From Paenibacillus campinasensis (GTDB lineage Bacteria > Bacillota > Bacilli > Paenibacillales > Paenibacillaceae), in contig NZ_NPBY01000015.1 of assembly GCF_002272015.1 (NCBI RefSeq), positions 1 to 64,000 on the forward strand: DNA of 64,000 nt. Direction: 5' to 3'. A program made the position numbers and the translations under genes. The notes below the pieces were generated by a model. It had not been told where the DNA came from and searched no databases. It saw only the letters and a list, made by a program, of their open reading frames with translations. Below, one piece after another: positions 16,864 to 25,203 of this stretch (its first letter is position 1; every line of letters starts with the position of its first letter).

Positions 16864-17166
16864 GTGAAATGTAAAATTACCCGCAACGCGGCAAAAGTCA
16901 TAAAGAGAGAGCTGGAAAAGGAAGAGAACAAGGATAAAAAACTCCGTGTTGTCGTAACCCATGCTCATGGCGATCATGCCCACTATGGTTTGGATCTGGA
17001 CACGCCGAAAGAGAATGATATCGTCGTGTCGACAGACAAAGATATTGATGTCATTCTGGAGACTGGACAACCTTTCCTGGACGGTGTCAAAATCGACTAT
17101 CTGTACTTTCCGCAGGAAGGCTTTGTCATTACGAATCCATCCCAAGGGAATCATGGCGACCACTAA
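16864..17166 (+). CDS. HesB/IscA-like protein without the cluster cysteines
   Basis: A 100-residue protein whose layout (KITRNAAKVIKREL at the start, YGLDLDTPKENDIVV in the middle, VDYLYF-type strand and a C-terminal FVITNPS) resembles the HesB-like beta fold found in YneR/YqkB-type Bacillota proteins. IscA proteins bind iron-sulfur clusters through three cysteines. Here the only Cys is residue 3. Instead it is rich in His (His33, 35, 38, 40, and HGDH at the C-terminus). Its role is unknown and metal binding is an inference. The GTG start follows GAGGAG by about 10 bases. Confidence 0.6.
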   Translation: MKCKITRNAAKVIKRELEKEENKDKKLRVVVTHAHGDHAHYGLDLDTPKENDIVVSTDKDIDVILETGQPFLDGVKIDYLYFPQEGFVITNPSQGNHGDH

Positions 17167-17195
17167 GGTTGCCGGGAGCAAAAGAGGTAATGGTT

Positions 17196-17426
17196 ATGGC
17201 AAATGATATTCGTGTCTGCGAAAAATGCAAGCATACGCGCCTGAAGACGATCATTCCGAAAATCAAAAAGATGGCTCCGGATGCTGAAATCAAGGTCGGC
17301 TGCAAATCGTATTGCGGACCGTGTGGCAAACGTGCGTTCATCTATATTAACGGCCGTTATGTCAGCGCCCCTACCGAAGATGAAGTGCTGGAGAAGGCTC
17401 AGGCTTTTGTCAAACAGCCATCCTAG
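17196..17426 (+). CDS. DUF1450 family small cysteine-rich protein
   Basis: A 76-residue protein with Cys pairs in VCEKCKH and in VGCKSYCGPCG, typical of DUF1450 proteins of Bacillota (YuzB-like). The spacing suggests a metal or cluster site, or redox disulfides. AAGAGGT lies 8 bases before the ATG at 17196. It starts 29 bases after the HesB-like gene, so they are probably co-transcribed. Confidence 0.75.
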   Translation: MANDIRVCEKCKHTRLKTIIPKIKKMAPDAEIKVGCKSYCGPCGKRAFIYINGRYVSAPTEDEVLEKAQAFVKQPS

Positions 17427-17471
17427 TGCGAACATCACTACAGCAGCACTTTAGACCGCTTCCCAAGAGGT

Positions 17472-17518
17472 ATAGTTCCTGTCTGAACCATCCATGCTAA
17501 GAGGGCAGCAGGAACTAT
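17472..17518 (+). repeat. Perfect 10-bp inverted repeat with 27-base loop
   Basis: ATAGTTCCTG (17472-17481) and CAGGAACTAT (17509-17518) lie between the DUF1450 gene and the next small gene. The repeat ends just before the ribosome binding site of the latter. It may be a weak terminator (GACTTTTG follows) or an RNA element controlling the downstream gene. Confidence 0.45.
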
Positions 17519-17540
17519 GACTTTTGAAGGGAGCAGCGAT

Positions 17541-17804
17541 ATGAACAGTCACGATTCCAGTCTTCAACGCAACAATCCGGCCAACAGTGCGCTGGATTCG
17601 GTAGAGAAACTGCATCGGGCGGTATCCTCGGCCATGTCCCATCCGACAGAGCAGCTGATCCAGCAGGCGGAGAACTCCCTGTCTCACGCAGAGCGTGCCG
17701 TCGCCCAGCTAACGGATGAAGGCAATCCGAACTCTGTCGAGCTGGCGGAAGAATTGCTTGGGGAAGAGAAGGAGCGTCTGTCCGAGCTTCATTCCAAAAG
17801 GTAA
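17541..17804 (+). CDS. Small acidic helical protein of unknown function
   Basis: An 87-residue protein predicted to be mostly helical, with an amphipathic central part (EQLIQQAENSLSHAERAVAQL) and an acidic C-terminus (LAEELLGEEKERLSELHS). It has no membrane segment or signal peptide. I recognise no family. AAGGGAG lies before the ATG at 17541. Small soluble proteins of this kind are common in spore-formers and some are spore components, but nothing here proves that. Confidence 0.5.
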   Translation: MNSHDSSLQRNNPANSALDSVEKLHRAVSSAMSHPTEQLIQQAENSLSHAERAVAQLTDEGNPNSVELAEELLGEEKERLSELHSKR

Positions 17805-17834
17805 GCGTACAGCTTATTCCTGTTAGCTGGTAGA

Positions 17835-17873
17835 AATCCCGCGAGAGTGTGATGCTCTCGCGGGATTTTTTTG
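17835..17873 (+). terminator. Strong terminator after small acidic protein gene
   Basis: A perfect 12-13 bp stem (ATCCCGCGAGAG / CTCTCGCGGGAT) with a 7-base loop, followed by seven T residues. Confidence 0.92.
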
Positions 17874-18208
17874 GGCTCAGATTCACGCACTCGTTTTCCG
17901 AGCGCTTGCTCCATCATCCCTTTTGGTCAGGTAAGCTTAGAGGCAAACAAGCTCGTCTTAGGGCTGCTAAAGACTGAAGGACCGAAATACCGAAATACCG
18001 AAATACCGAAAGGACTAAAGACCGTTTCCTGTATGAATGACCGTGCGACCTGGCCTCCCATAGCTGTACGCGCTGGCCACATCATCCATCGTCAAGTTAC
18101 GGGTTTGGGCCTGGTGCCATACAACTCCCTCTTCTTATCCAGCCTCCTTACCTTAGCGACCAGCCCTTTGCCTCCAAGCTTCCTGAACGAAAGGGATAAT
18201 CAAGCAAG
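17874..18208. other. Gene-free stretch with short tandem repeat
   Basis: This 335-base stretch lies between a terminator and the 3' end of mgtE. Translated frames here look non-coding. Apart from the ACCGAAAT tandem repeat listed separately I see no structure in it. Confidence 0.5.
17981..18012. repeat. 8-bp tandem repeat, four copies
   Basis: ACCGAAAT occurs three times head to tail (17981-18004), followed by a fourth copy, ACCGAAAG (18005-18012). It lies outside any gene. Confidence 0.9.
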
Positions 18209-19555
18209 TCACACCAGATAAGCGATAAAAATCGAGGCAATTCCAAAATAAATCGAGAGGGATAGAATATCATTAATCGTTGTAATTAACGGGCCCGAAG
18301 CGATGGCCGGGTCGACATTAAATTTATACAAGATCAGAGGGATAATGGTCCCGGCCAATGTGCCAATGATTAATGTGACCAACAGGGAGCTGCCCACTAC
18401 AAGCCCAAGGACAGCATTGCCTTGCCAGACGAACGCAATGATGGCGATAAGAGCTCCGCATGTCACCCCTATGATCACTCCAACCCCAAGCTCTCTGCTG
18501 ATCAGACGAAAGACCGTCCGCTTATCAAGCTCACGCGTGATCAATCCTCGCACGACAACAGCGAGCGACTGGGTGCCAGTATTCCCGGTCATTCCGGCGA
18601 TCATCGGCATGAAGAATGCCAGAGCAACGACCTGGGCCAGCGTCTCTTCAAACCCGCTGATGATGCTGCCCGATAGAAGGCCAATCAACAGCAGCAGGAT
18701 CAGCCACGGCAAGCGGCGAAGAGCTGCCGTCCAGGCTTGGGTATCGAAATTGATCGCTTTGCCCCCGGCAGACAACTTCTCAATGTCTTCATTAGCCTCA
18801 GAGATGACAACGTCCACGATGTCATCGACGGTAATAATGCCTACCAGGACGTTGCTTGCTTCAACGACGGGCACAGCCAGAAGGTCATACCGCTCGATCA
18901 CCCGGGCCACTTCCTCTTGGTCCATCGTGACCGGGACGGAGATCACCCGTGCATTCATAAAATCCGCCACCGGGTCCTCGGCATGTGCGAGTAGAAGATC
19001 CCGATAAGAGACCACGCCGAGGATGCGTTTGTCTTCGTCCACAACATACACGTAATTGATAGTCTCGGAAATTTCGGCGAATGTGCGTAATTTTTGCACG
19101 ACATCCTGTACCGTATAATAAACAGGAACCCACACATAACGGTTGGTCATCATTCTTCCCGCTGTTTCCTGCGGGTAGTGCATCAGGCTTACTAGCGCCT
19201 GCGATTCCTCTTCCTTCATTTCAGATAGAAAATGCTCAAGATTATCCGCATCCAGCACGTCCAGGAGTTGAGCCAAATCGTCATGGTCCATCAGGTTCAT
19301 GGCTTGCAATGTTTTCTCCACGCCAAGCTGGTTCAATACTTCGATCTGATCGGTCGTGTCCAGCTCTGCAATCAGACTGGCTAGTTGTTCAACCGTAAGA
19401 AGGAGCAGAAATTTAAAGCGTTTTTTGCGGGACAGTTCCTTGTAGATCCTGGCGATATCATAAGGATGAAGCTCGTCCAATATGGCTTGCAGCTCCTTGC
19501 GGTCCGTTTCTTTGATGTGGTTTATCATTTTTAAATTCCACTGATTATCGGACAT
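18209..19555 (-). CDS. mgtE: Magnesium transporter MgtE
   Basis: A 448-residue MgtE channel. The N domain (about residues 10-130) has repeated LNQLGVEKTLQAMNLMDHDDLAQLLD-type helices (one part here). Two CBS domains follow (about 135-255, ending in LVGIITVDDIVDVV), which sense cytoplasmic Mg2+. A membrane domain with five helices fills about 283-448 (MIAGMTGNTGTQSLAVVVRG is the selectivity region in part). GGAGGGG lies before the ATG. The 234-base region before it does not contain a recognisable Mg2+ M-box riboswitch, unlike some relatives. It is divergent from the MscS gene. Confidence 0.95.
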   Translation of the reverse strand: MSDNQWNLKMINHIKETDRKELQAILDELHPYDIARIYKELSRKKRFKFLLLLTVEQLASLIAELDTTDQIEVLNQLGVEKTLQAMNLMDHDDLAQLLDVLDADNLEHFLSEMKEEESQALVSLMHYPQETAGRMMTNRYVWVPVYYTVQDVVQKLRTFAEISETINYVYVVDEDKRILGVVSYRDLLLAHAEDPVADFMNARVISVPVTMDQEEVARVIERYDLLAVPVVEASNVLVGIITVDDIVDVVISEANEDIEKLSAGGKAINFDTQAWTAALRRLPWLILLLLIGLLSGSIISGFEETLAQVVALAFFMPMIAGMTGNTGTQSLAVVVRGLITRELDKRTVFRLISRELGVGVIIGVTCGALIAIIAFVWQGNAVLGLVVGSSLLVTLIIGTLAGTIIPLILYKFNVDPAIASGPLITTINDILSLSIYFGIASIFIAYLV

Positions 19556-19703
19556 ATACGCCCCTCCATCCCTTCATCTATCGATTATTGTTTCGGAACA
19601 AGGCTGAGATGTGACTGCTAAACGAGATACGGCTACGCATACTTCCAAGTTTAACGTAAGTATATCCAACACCCTGGCTGTATAACATGGATAGGCCGAA
19701 TAT

Positions 19704-19733
19704 GTGCGAAGTTCGCACTTCTTTTGCTATAAT
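19704..19733 (+). promoter_or_regulatory. Promoter with palindromic operator upstream of MscS gene
   Basis: TGCTATAAT at 19725-19733 is a perfect extended -10. GTGCGAA-G-TTCGCAC (19704-19718) is a perfect 15-base palindrome covering the place where a -35 would lie. The arrangement looks like a repressor site over a promoter. Confidence 0.55.
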
Positions 19734-19789
19734 AGTAGACTAAGCCAGGTTATCTTGCCTGCAAAAATGTTGCGAATTCAGGAGGAACT

Positions 19790-21037
19790 ATGGAGTACAT
19801 CACGAAGCTGCTGGTCGATTACGGCCTGGAGACCCGCACGGCGGGTTATCTTGCCAATGTCATCATGATTCTGCTCATTACCGGACTCAGCATGGTGGCT
19901 AACTTTATTACGAAAAAAATCGTACTAAGGATCATTACCCACTACATTAACAATAACCGATACACATGGGACAATATCATATTGGAGAAAAAGGTATTTC
20001 AGAAGCTCTCGCACATCGTGCCCGCCCTGATCATTTATTATTTTGCCTCGGTTTTTCCAAGCTATCAAATCTGGATTGAGAAAGCCGCCGTTGTATACAT
20101 TATGGTGGTCATGATTCTGGTTCTGGATTCATTCTTGAATGCGGTCAATGCCATCTACCAGACATTTGAAGTGTCCAAGATCAAGCCGATTAAAGGATAT
20201 TTGCAGGTTGTCAAAATTTTCATCTTTATTATCGGCGGCATTCTGATCATCGCCAACCTGATCGGCCAAAGTCCGCTCATTCTTCTCAGCGGAATCGGTG
20301 CGCTGTCCGCGGTGCTGATGCTTGTGTTCCGGGATTCACTGCTGGGGTTGGTGGCAGGCGTCCAGTTGACAACCAATGATATGGTGCGTGTAGGTGACTG
20401 GATCGAGATGCCGAAATACGGCGCGGATGGTGATGTCATCGACATTTCCTTGAATACGGTCAAGGTGATGAATTTTGACAAGACAATTACGACCATTCCA
20501 AGCTATGCTCTCATCTCGGATTCATTCAGAAACTGGCGCGGGATGCAGGCTTCCGGCGGGCGGAGAATCAAGCGTCCGGTCTACATTGATACAAGCAGCA
20601 TCAAGTTCTGCACCGACGAGATGATTGAGAAGTTCAAGTCGATTCATTACCTGGCCGATTACATTTCCGCGAAGGAAGAGGAGATCCGGGCTTACAATGA
20701 GGAACGACAGATCGATACATCGAACCGGGTCAACGGCAGGGCGATGACGAATATCGGCGTGTTTCGGATCTACATTGAGAACTATTTAAAGCAGCATCCT
20801 AAAATTCATAAAGGGATGAGCTTGATGGTCAGACAGCTCGAGCCCGGAGAGCATGGGCTGCCGCTGGAGATCTACGCTTTTTCCAACGATACGAACTGGG
20901 TGAATTACGAGGGTGTTCAGTCGGATATCTTCGATCATATTTTTGCGATTGCACCGGAGTTCGGATTACGGTTGTTCCAGAACCCGACCGGGCATGATTT
21001 GCAAAATCTAATGCGGGTGAACCAGCCTTCTTCCTAG
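19790..21037 (+). CDS. MscS-family mechanosensitive channel (YbdG-like)
   Basis: A 415-residue protein with five hydrophobic segments in the first 190 residues, then the MscS pore helix and beta domain: LLSGIGALSAVLMLVFRDSLLGLVAG (about 168-193, in two parts) and MVRVGDWIEM. The long C-terminal part with FRNWRGMQASGGRRIKR and TNIGVFRIYIENYL fits the YbdG branch, which opens under mild hypo-osmotic shock. AGGAGGA lies just before the ATG. A terminator follows 24 bases after the stop. Confidence 0.9.
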   Translation: MEYITKLLVDYGLETRTAGYLANVIMILLITGLSMVANFITKKIVLRIITHYINNNRYTWDNIILEKKVFQKLSHIVPALIIYYFASVFPSYQIWIEKAAVVYIMVVMILVLDSFLNAVNAIYQTFEVSKIKPIKGYLQVVKIFIFIIGGILIIANLIGQSPLILLSGIGALSAVLMLVFRDSLLGLVAGVQLTTNDMVRVGDWIEMPKYGADGDVIDISLNTVKVMNFDKTITTIPSYALISDSFRNWRGMQASGGRRIKRPVYIDTSSIKFCTDEMIEKFKSIHYLADYISAKEEEIRAYNEERQIDTSNRVNGRAMTNIGVFRIYIENYLKQHPKIHKGMSLMVRQLEPGEHGLPLEIYAFSNDTNWVNYEGVQSDIFDHIFAIAPEFGLRLFQNPTGHDLQNLMRVNQPSS

Positions 21038-21060
21038 GCCGCCAGCGGGATGATGCACTA

Positions 21061-21100
21061 AAAAACCTCCAAGCGAGCAGAAAAGCCGCTTGGAGGTTTT
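21061..21100. terminator. Bidirectional terminator between MscS and LTA-synthase-like genes
   Basis: A 14-bp stem (AAAACCTCCAAGCG / CGCTTGGAGGTTTT) lies between two convergent genes, with A-run and T-run ends. Confidence 0.9.
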
Positions 21101-21104
21101 ATGT

Positions 21105-23108
21105 TTATTTCGCTGCATGACCTTGATCGCTTGGCTGACCGTTAGATCGGAATTGCGGCAGCAGATGATACAGAATGACGTTGTCGGAAACCTCCAGCAT
21201 CGTCTGCGCCTCATCGTATCCTTCACGGCAGGCCGCGACCGCTGTTGGTTGACGCGATTCCAGGCTGTAGCAGGTTCCTTCCTCGAATGCGCGGCTCTCT
21301 GATGGAAGATAATATACATCCTTCGAGGAAAAAGCGCCGCTGCGGAGCGGGATCAGCCGATCACGCTCATCGAACAGGCTGGTGCCGATCCAGTAATAAG
21401 GCTCGGAAGAGATACCGAGCAGATGCAGAATGGAAGGTGCAACATTCATCATTCCGGCCGCCTCGGGGTCGATCGTGCCGCCATGTGCCCCGTCAGGCAG
21501 ACGAATGAGAAGCGGAACCTGGTTCATCATCTGCTCCATATCCAGCTCGGACAGCTCGCGTCCTAACCACTGCTCATAAGCGCTCTGATCTTTAATGGAG
21601 TTGTCATGGTCGCCATAGATGATGAGAATGGTGTTATCCCACAATCCCTGCTGCTTCATCTGCTCGATCAGTTCGCCGAAGGCTTCATCGACATAATGAA
21701 TCGAGTTCAAATAATCGCCAAGCATCGTGCCTTCAAGTTCCCCGGTATCCAGCTTGCGATGAGGCTCGGGAAGCCTGTATGGGTGATGGCTGGTCAATGT
21801 AATGAGAAAAGAGTAAAAGGGCTGCTGAATCCCCGACATCATCTCAAGGGATTGGGAGAAAAAAGCTTTGTCACTCAGCGACCAGCCCAACGTTTCGGTT
21901 AACTCGTAATCCTTCTTGCTGAAAAAGCGATCATAATCCATGGCGGCATACACGGTCTGCCGATTCCAGAAGCTGCTCTCATAGGCATGAAACACATTGG
22001 CGGCGTAGCCGTGTTCCTTCAGAATTTTCGGCAGAACATCGTAGCCTCGATCCGGATACCGTGTAAATACAGAGCCGGCGGACAACGGCAGCAGCGAGCT
22101 CTGGGTCACAAAATCCGCATCCGATGTGCGCCCGAGCGCCGTCTGGTGATAGAACTGGCTGTAGTACAGACTTTCTTCCATCAGCTTGTTCAGATTTGGC
22201 GTAATTTCCTGTCCGTTCACGCTTTGCCCGATGACCGCATTCATCAAGGCCTCGGTCTGTATCATCATGACGTTGCTGCCCCTATATTTGCCGAACAGGT
22301 CGTTCAGCTGTGCCCGGTTCGAACGGCGGCCATCCAGCCACTGCTTCACCTCTGCGATCTGTTCTTCCGACAAGCCCGGTTGGCCTACCAGATGATCCCG
22401 GCTGTAGCGGTACATGTCATAGCCATGAAAGGCGATGAGTCCGGTAACATTGTACAAGGTGACGTTCCACCAATTGCCGGCGAACAGCCCTTTGGCCCAG
22501 GTGTCGGAGGCTTTTTGGATCGGGAAGAAGGTCATGCATCCGCCCAGAATCAGCACGGCGGTTCCTGCTGCGGCGCGAGCAAGTCTGCGGTTTCTTCTGC
22601 GGCGGCGGTCGACAGGGGAATCGTAGCCCACACTGAGTTGGGGATTCTTCTTCCTGCGGAACAGAATCATGATCGCGACAGGGATCACGAGAATCCAGTC
22701 CAGGAAGAAGAGGATATCCCCCGGTTCCAGCAGCGTCCCGATGCTCCCGCCAAGCGAGCTGACTTGTCCTGCCTGCATCAGCACCGGTACGGTAATGAAA
22801 TCATCGAAATACCGGTAAAACACAAGGTCGGCGTAGATCAGCCCGGTCAGAGCCAGATTCAGCAGGGTCAGTGCAGCAAGCCTTCCTTTTGGCGGCAGCC
22901 ATAGTGTCCAGAATGAGACGAGCAGCAGCGAGCCGACAGCGATGATATAGTCGGCCCTGTCCATGTTCATATTAGCGAGCTGCAGATTGGTATGCATCCA
23001 CACCAGCTTGTACAGCATCAGCACAAGAAACAGGATATACCAGGTATACCGGTAATGCAGCCAGCCCACGGAGCGAGCTGGGCCTCCGCTTGATATTCGC
23101 ACTGGCAT
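21105..23108 (-). CDS. LTA synthase family membrane sulfatase-fold protein
   Basis: A 667-residue protein with five N-terminal membrane helices (to about residue 190) and an extracellular sulfatase/alkaline phosphatase-fold domain. Visible metal and catalytic parts are NVMMIQTEA (the first metal Glu region), LGRTSDADF (catalytic Thr, as in LtaS GKTSD) and IIYGDHDN (Asp-His ligands). LtaS enzymes move glycerol phosphate from phosphatidylglycerol to a growing teichoic acid chain. Several paralogues can exist in one genome, so primase-type or synthase-type roles are both possible. GGGAGG lies 10 bases before the ATG at 23108. It follows the methyltransferase gene by 55 bases on the same strand. 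Confidence 0.9.
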   Translation of the reverse strand: MPVRISSGGPARSVGWLHYRYTWYILFLVLMLYKLVWMHTNLQLANMNMDRADYIIAVGSLLLVSFWTLWLPPKGRLAALTLLNLALTGLIYADLVFYRYFDDFITVPVLMQAGQVSSLGGSIGTLLEPGDILFFLDWILVIPVAIMILFRRKKNPQLSVGYDSPVDRRRRRNRRLARAAAGTAVLILGGCMTFFPIQKASDTWAKGLFAGNWWNVTLYNVTGLIAFHGYDMYRYSRDHLVGQPGLSEEQIAEVKQWLDGRRSNRAQLNDLFGKYRGSNVMMIQTEALMNAVIGQSVNGQEITPNLNKLMEESLYYSQFYHQTALGRTSDADFVTQSSLLPLSAGSVFTRYPDRGYDVLPKILKEHGYAANVFHAYESSFWNRQTVYAAMDYDRFFSKKDYELTETLGWSLSDKAFFSQSLEMMSGIQQPFYSFLITLTSHHPYRLPEPHRKLDTGELEGTMLGDYLNSIHYVDEAFGELIEQMKQQGLWDNTILIIYGDHDNSIKDQSAYEQWLGRELSELDMEQMMNQVPLLIRLPDGAHGGTIDPEAAGMMNVAPSILHLLGISSEPYYWIGTSLFDERDRLIPLRSGAFSSKDVYYLPSESRAFEEGTCYSLESRQPTAVAACREGYDEAQTMLEVSDNVILYHLLPQFRSNGQPSDQGHAAK

Positions 23109-23163
23109 TGCGATCAAACCTCCCTTATGCAACTATCGGTTCCCAGCGTTATGTGCATTCGAC

Positions 23164-24297
23164 TTATCGAGGAGGGAGCGGTCCAAGATATTGATAGTAT
23201 TGGCATTCAATCCGGCCGTTGAACAGCTTCCGCCGCTTGTCGGCCTTGCGTCCGAAATAATGCTCGAACTGCTTCGTTGGGCTCAGGGCAAAAAAGGACC
23301 AGGTCGGCAGCTGCTGCAGCGTCATGCCGAGCTGCCGGATCAGGCGTTCGACCTCGGTTTTCTCGCTCAGCCGCTCTCCATACGGAGGATTGGTAATCAG
23401 GCAGCCATATTCGCCTTCCGGCACCGCTTTGGACGCCGGGAGAACCTTGAAATCGATCTCGCCGGCCAGACCGGCGCTTTTGGCAGCGGCCTTGGCGACT
23501 TCAATCGCCTTCGGATCGATGTCGCTTCCGGCGATGAGCAGCGGAATGTCGTCCTTTACCGCATCGAACGCCTCTTCGCGGGCCTCCTCCCACAGCTTGT
23601 CCCCGATCATACCCCAGTGCTCGGAGGGGAAGGAGCGGCGAAGTCCAGGCGCAATGTTCCATGCCATCAGAGCCGCCTCGATCAGAATCGTGCCTGATCC
23701 GCAGCACGGATCATACAGCGGACGATGCGGGCCCCAGCGGCTCAGCTGAAGCATGGCCGAAGCCATCGTCTCTTTCAGCGGCGCTTCGGTCACCAGCTTC
23801 CGGTATCCGCGCTTATGCAGAGCGGGGCCCGTCGTATCCAGCGTCAGCAATGCGCGATCCTTGAGCAGCGAAATTTCGATCAGGTAGCGGGGACCGTCCT
23901 CGGGAAACCATTCCGTGTGATAGGACTGCTTCAGTTTCTCTACGATTGCTTTTTTGACGATGCCCTGACATGCAGGAACGCTGCTGAGCTGGGACTTATG
24001 CGATCTGCCTTCCACGGGAAACTCCCCGTCTGCCGGGATCCACTGCTCCCACGGGAGCGCCTTCGTTCCCTCGAACAGCTCATCAAAGGTGACGGCGTTG
24101 AATTCTCCCATCTTGACCAGGATGCGGTCCGAGGTGCGAAGCCACAGGTTGCAGCGGCAAATATCGATCAGATCTCCGGAAAAGGTGACTCTCCCGTTCT
24201 CCACTTCCATATCGGTGTATCCGAGCTCTTTCAGCTCGCGCGCTACGACAGCTTCCAATCCCATTGGGGCTGTGGCGATTAATTGTAATTGTGGCAT
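23164..24297 (-). CDS. THUMP-containing 23S rRNA guanine-N2 methyltransferase (RlmL N-half / YpsC type)
   Basis: A 377-residue protein: an N-terminal ferredoxin-like and THUMP region (LQLIATAPMGLEAVVARELKELGY in part, to about 155), then a Rossmann methyltransferase with the SAM-binding DPCCGSGTILIEAAL and the catalytic NPPYGER. This layout matches B. subtilis YpsC and the first half of E. coli RlmL, which methylates guanine in 23S rRNA helix 74. The start at 24297 is chosen because relatives begin right at the QLIATA motif; an upstream start at 24321 has no binding site. It is probably the first gene of an operon with the LTA-synthase-like gene. Confidence 0.9.
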   Translation of the reverse strand: MPQLQLIATAPMGLEAVVARELKELGYTDMEVENGRVTFSGDLIDICRCNLWLRTSDRILVKMGEFNAVTFDELFEGTKALPWEQWIPADGEFPVEGRSHKSQLSSVPACQGIVKKAIVEKLKQSYHTEWFPEDGPRYLIEISLLKDRALLTLDTTGPALHKRGYRKLVTEAPLKETMASAMLQLSRWGPHRPLYDPCCGSGTILIEAALMAWNIAPGLRRSFPSEHWGMIGDKLWEEAREEAFDAVKDDIPLLIAGSDIDPKAIEVAKAAAKSAGLAGEIDFKVLPASKAVPEGEYGCLITNPPYGERLSEKTEVERLIRQLGMTLQQLPTWSFFALSPTKQFEHYFGRKADKRRKLFNGRIECQYYQYLGPLPPR

Positions 24298-24356
24298 TGA
24301 TGAAGTCAACTCCATTAACATAATTACGGCGGTAAGGTCGCCGGTTCAATCTCTAT

Positions 24357-24385
24357 AGTATAGGCGATTGCATTATTCAAGACAA
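24357..24385 (-). promoter_or_regulatory. Sigma-A-type promoter of the RlmL-like gene
   Basis: On the minus strand TTGTCT (24385-24380), a 17-base spacer and TATACT (24362-24357) make a good housekeeping promoter, giving a leader of about 50 bases. Confidence 0.6.
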
Positions 24386-24466
24386 TTGTCATATGATAGA
24401 CCACGAGTGAACGGCTTGGACGACGCATTCGGCGCGGTAATATTAGATTAGAAGGAGGGTTTCCCT

Positions 24467-25099
24467 TTGTTGATCGAAGCCCATGATTATGTTAACCAAT
24501 TATACCCGGAAGATGAGGAATTGCTGCAGGTTCTGGAGGCCATCAAAGAACACGGCATGCCGGAGGTGTCTGTAGCGCCTGCCTACGGGAGGCTGCTCAC
24601 CCTGCTTGTCCAGCTGGCGGGGGCACGAAGCGTGCTGGAGATCGGGGCGCTGGGCGGTTACAGCGGCATCTGTCTGTGCCGGGGTCTTCCCGAAGGAGGA
24701 AGGCTGACTTCGCTTGAGCTGAAGGAGGAGTACGCCGCCCTGGCTGGCAGCCATCTGGAGAAGGCTGGCTTCAAAGACCGGGTGGAATATCGGATTGGCC
24801 CTGCTGCGGAATCTTTAGCCGGACTGAAGCGCGAGGGACGGACCTTTGATTTTTTCTTCATCGATGCGGATAAGGAGAACTACCCGCTATACCTGGATTA
24901 TGCGATTGAGCTGGCGAATCCGGGAGCGCTGATTGCAGGAGATAACTGCTTCCTGCGCGGCAGAACCCTCAATCCGGATAAGAATGGTCCCTCAGTGCAG
25001 GCAGTACGCCACTTCAACGAGCGGATCGCGACAGATCCGAGGCTGGTGAGCACGCTGCTTCCCGCCTACGACGGGCTCATTCTTGCGCGCGTGAAGTGA
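24467..25099 (+). CDS. SAM-dependent O-methyltransferase (family 3)
   Basis: A 210-residue cation-dependent O-methyltransferase of the caffeoyl-CoA/catechol type (PF01596). SAM-binding motif I is VLEIGALGGYSGICL. The metal ligands are expected in FFIDADKENY and in AGDNCFLRGR. Bacterial members are also called TrmR-like: B. subtilis YrrM (TrmR) methylates 5-hydroxyuridine in tRNA, and this protein has the same size and the GGYS pattern, so a tRNA role is possible. The TTG start follows GAAGGAGGG at about 7-10 bases. It is flanked by a bidirectional terminator. Confidence 0.85.
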   Translation: MLIEAHDYVNQLYPEDEELLQVLEAIKEHGMPEVSVAPAYGRLLTLLVQLAGARSVLEIGALGGYSGICLCRGLPEGGRLTSLELKEEYAALAGSHLEKAGFKDRVEYRIGPAAESLAGLKREGRTFDFFFIDADKENYPLYLDYAIELANPGALIAGDNCFLRGRTLNPDKNGPSVQAVRHFNERIATDPRLVSTLLPAYDGLILARVK

Positions 25100-25140
25100 A
25101 CAGCCCGGGTGGAATGCACGGCTGATGGTCCTATAATTGA

Positions 25141-25181
25141 AAAAGCGATGCACCCTCGGTTCAGGATGCATCGCTTTTTTG
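25141..25181. terminator. Bidirectional terminator
   Basis: A 12-bp stem (AAAAGCGATGCA / TGCATCGCTTTT) with T-runs on both strands separates the O-methyltransferase and MFS genes. Confidence 0.9.
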
Positions 25182-25203
25182 CCATTTCATTATAGTTCGC
25201 GGA

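Noticed and set aside
16957..16983. HxHxDH metallo-beta-lactamase-like motif in the HesB-like gene
   Set aside because: THAHGDH looks like the lactamase-fold signature, but the protein is only 100 residues and has no further ligands of that fold.
19556..19789. Mg2+ riboswitch (M-box) upstream of mgtE
   Set aside because: I checked the minus strand for the conserved ykoK-type loops and the usual leader length. Neither is present.
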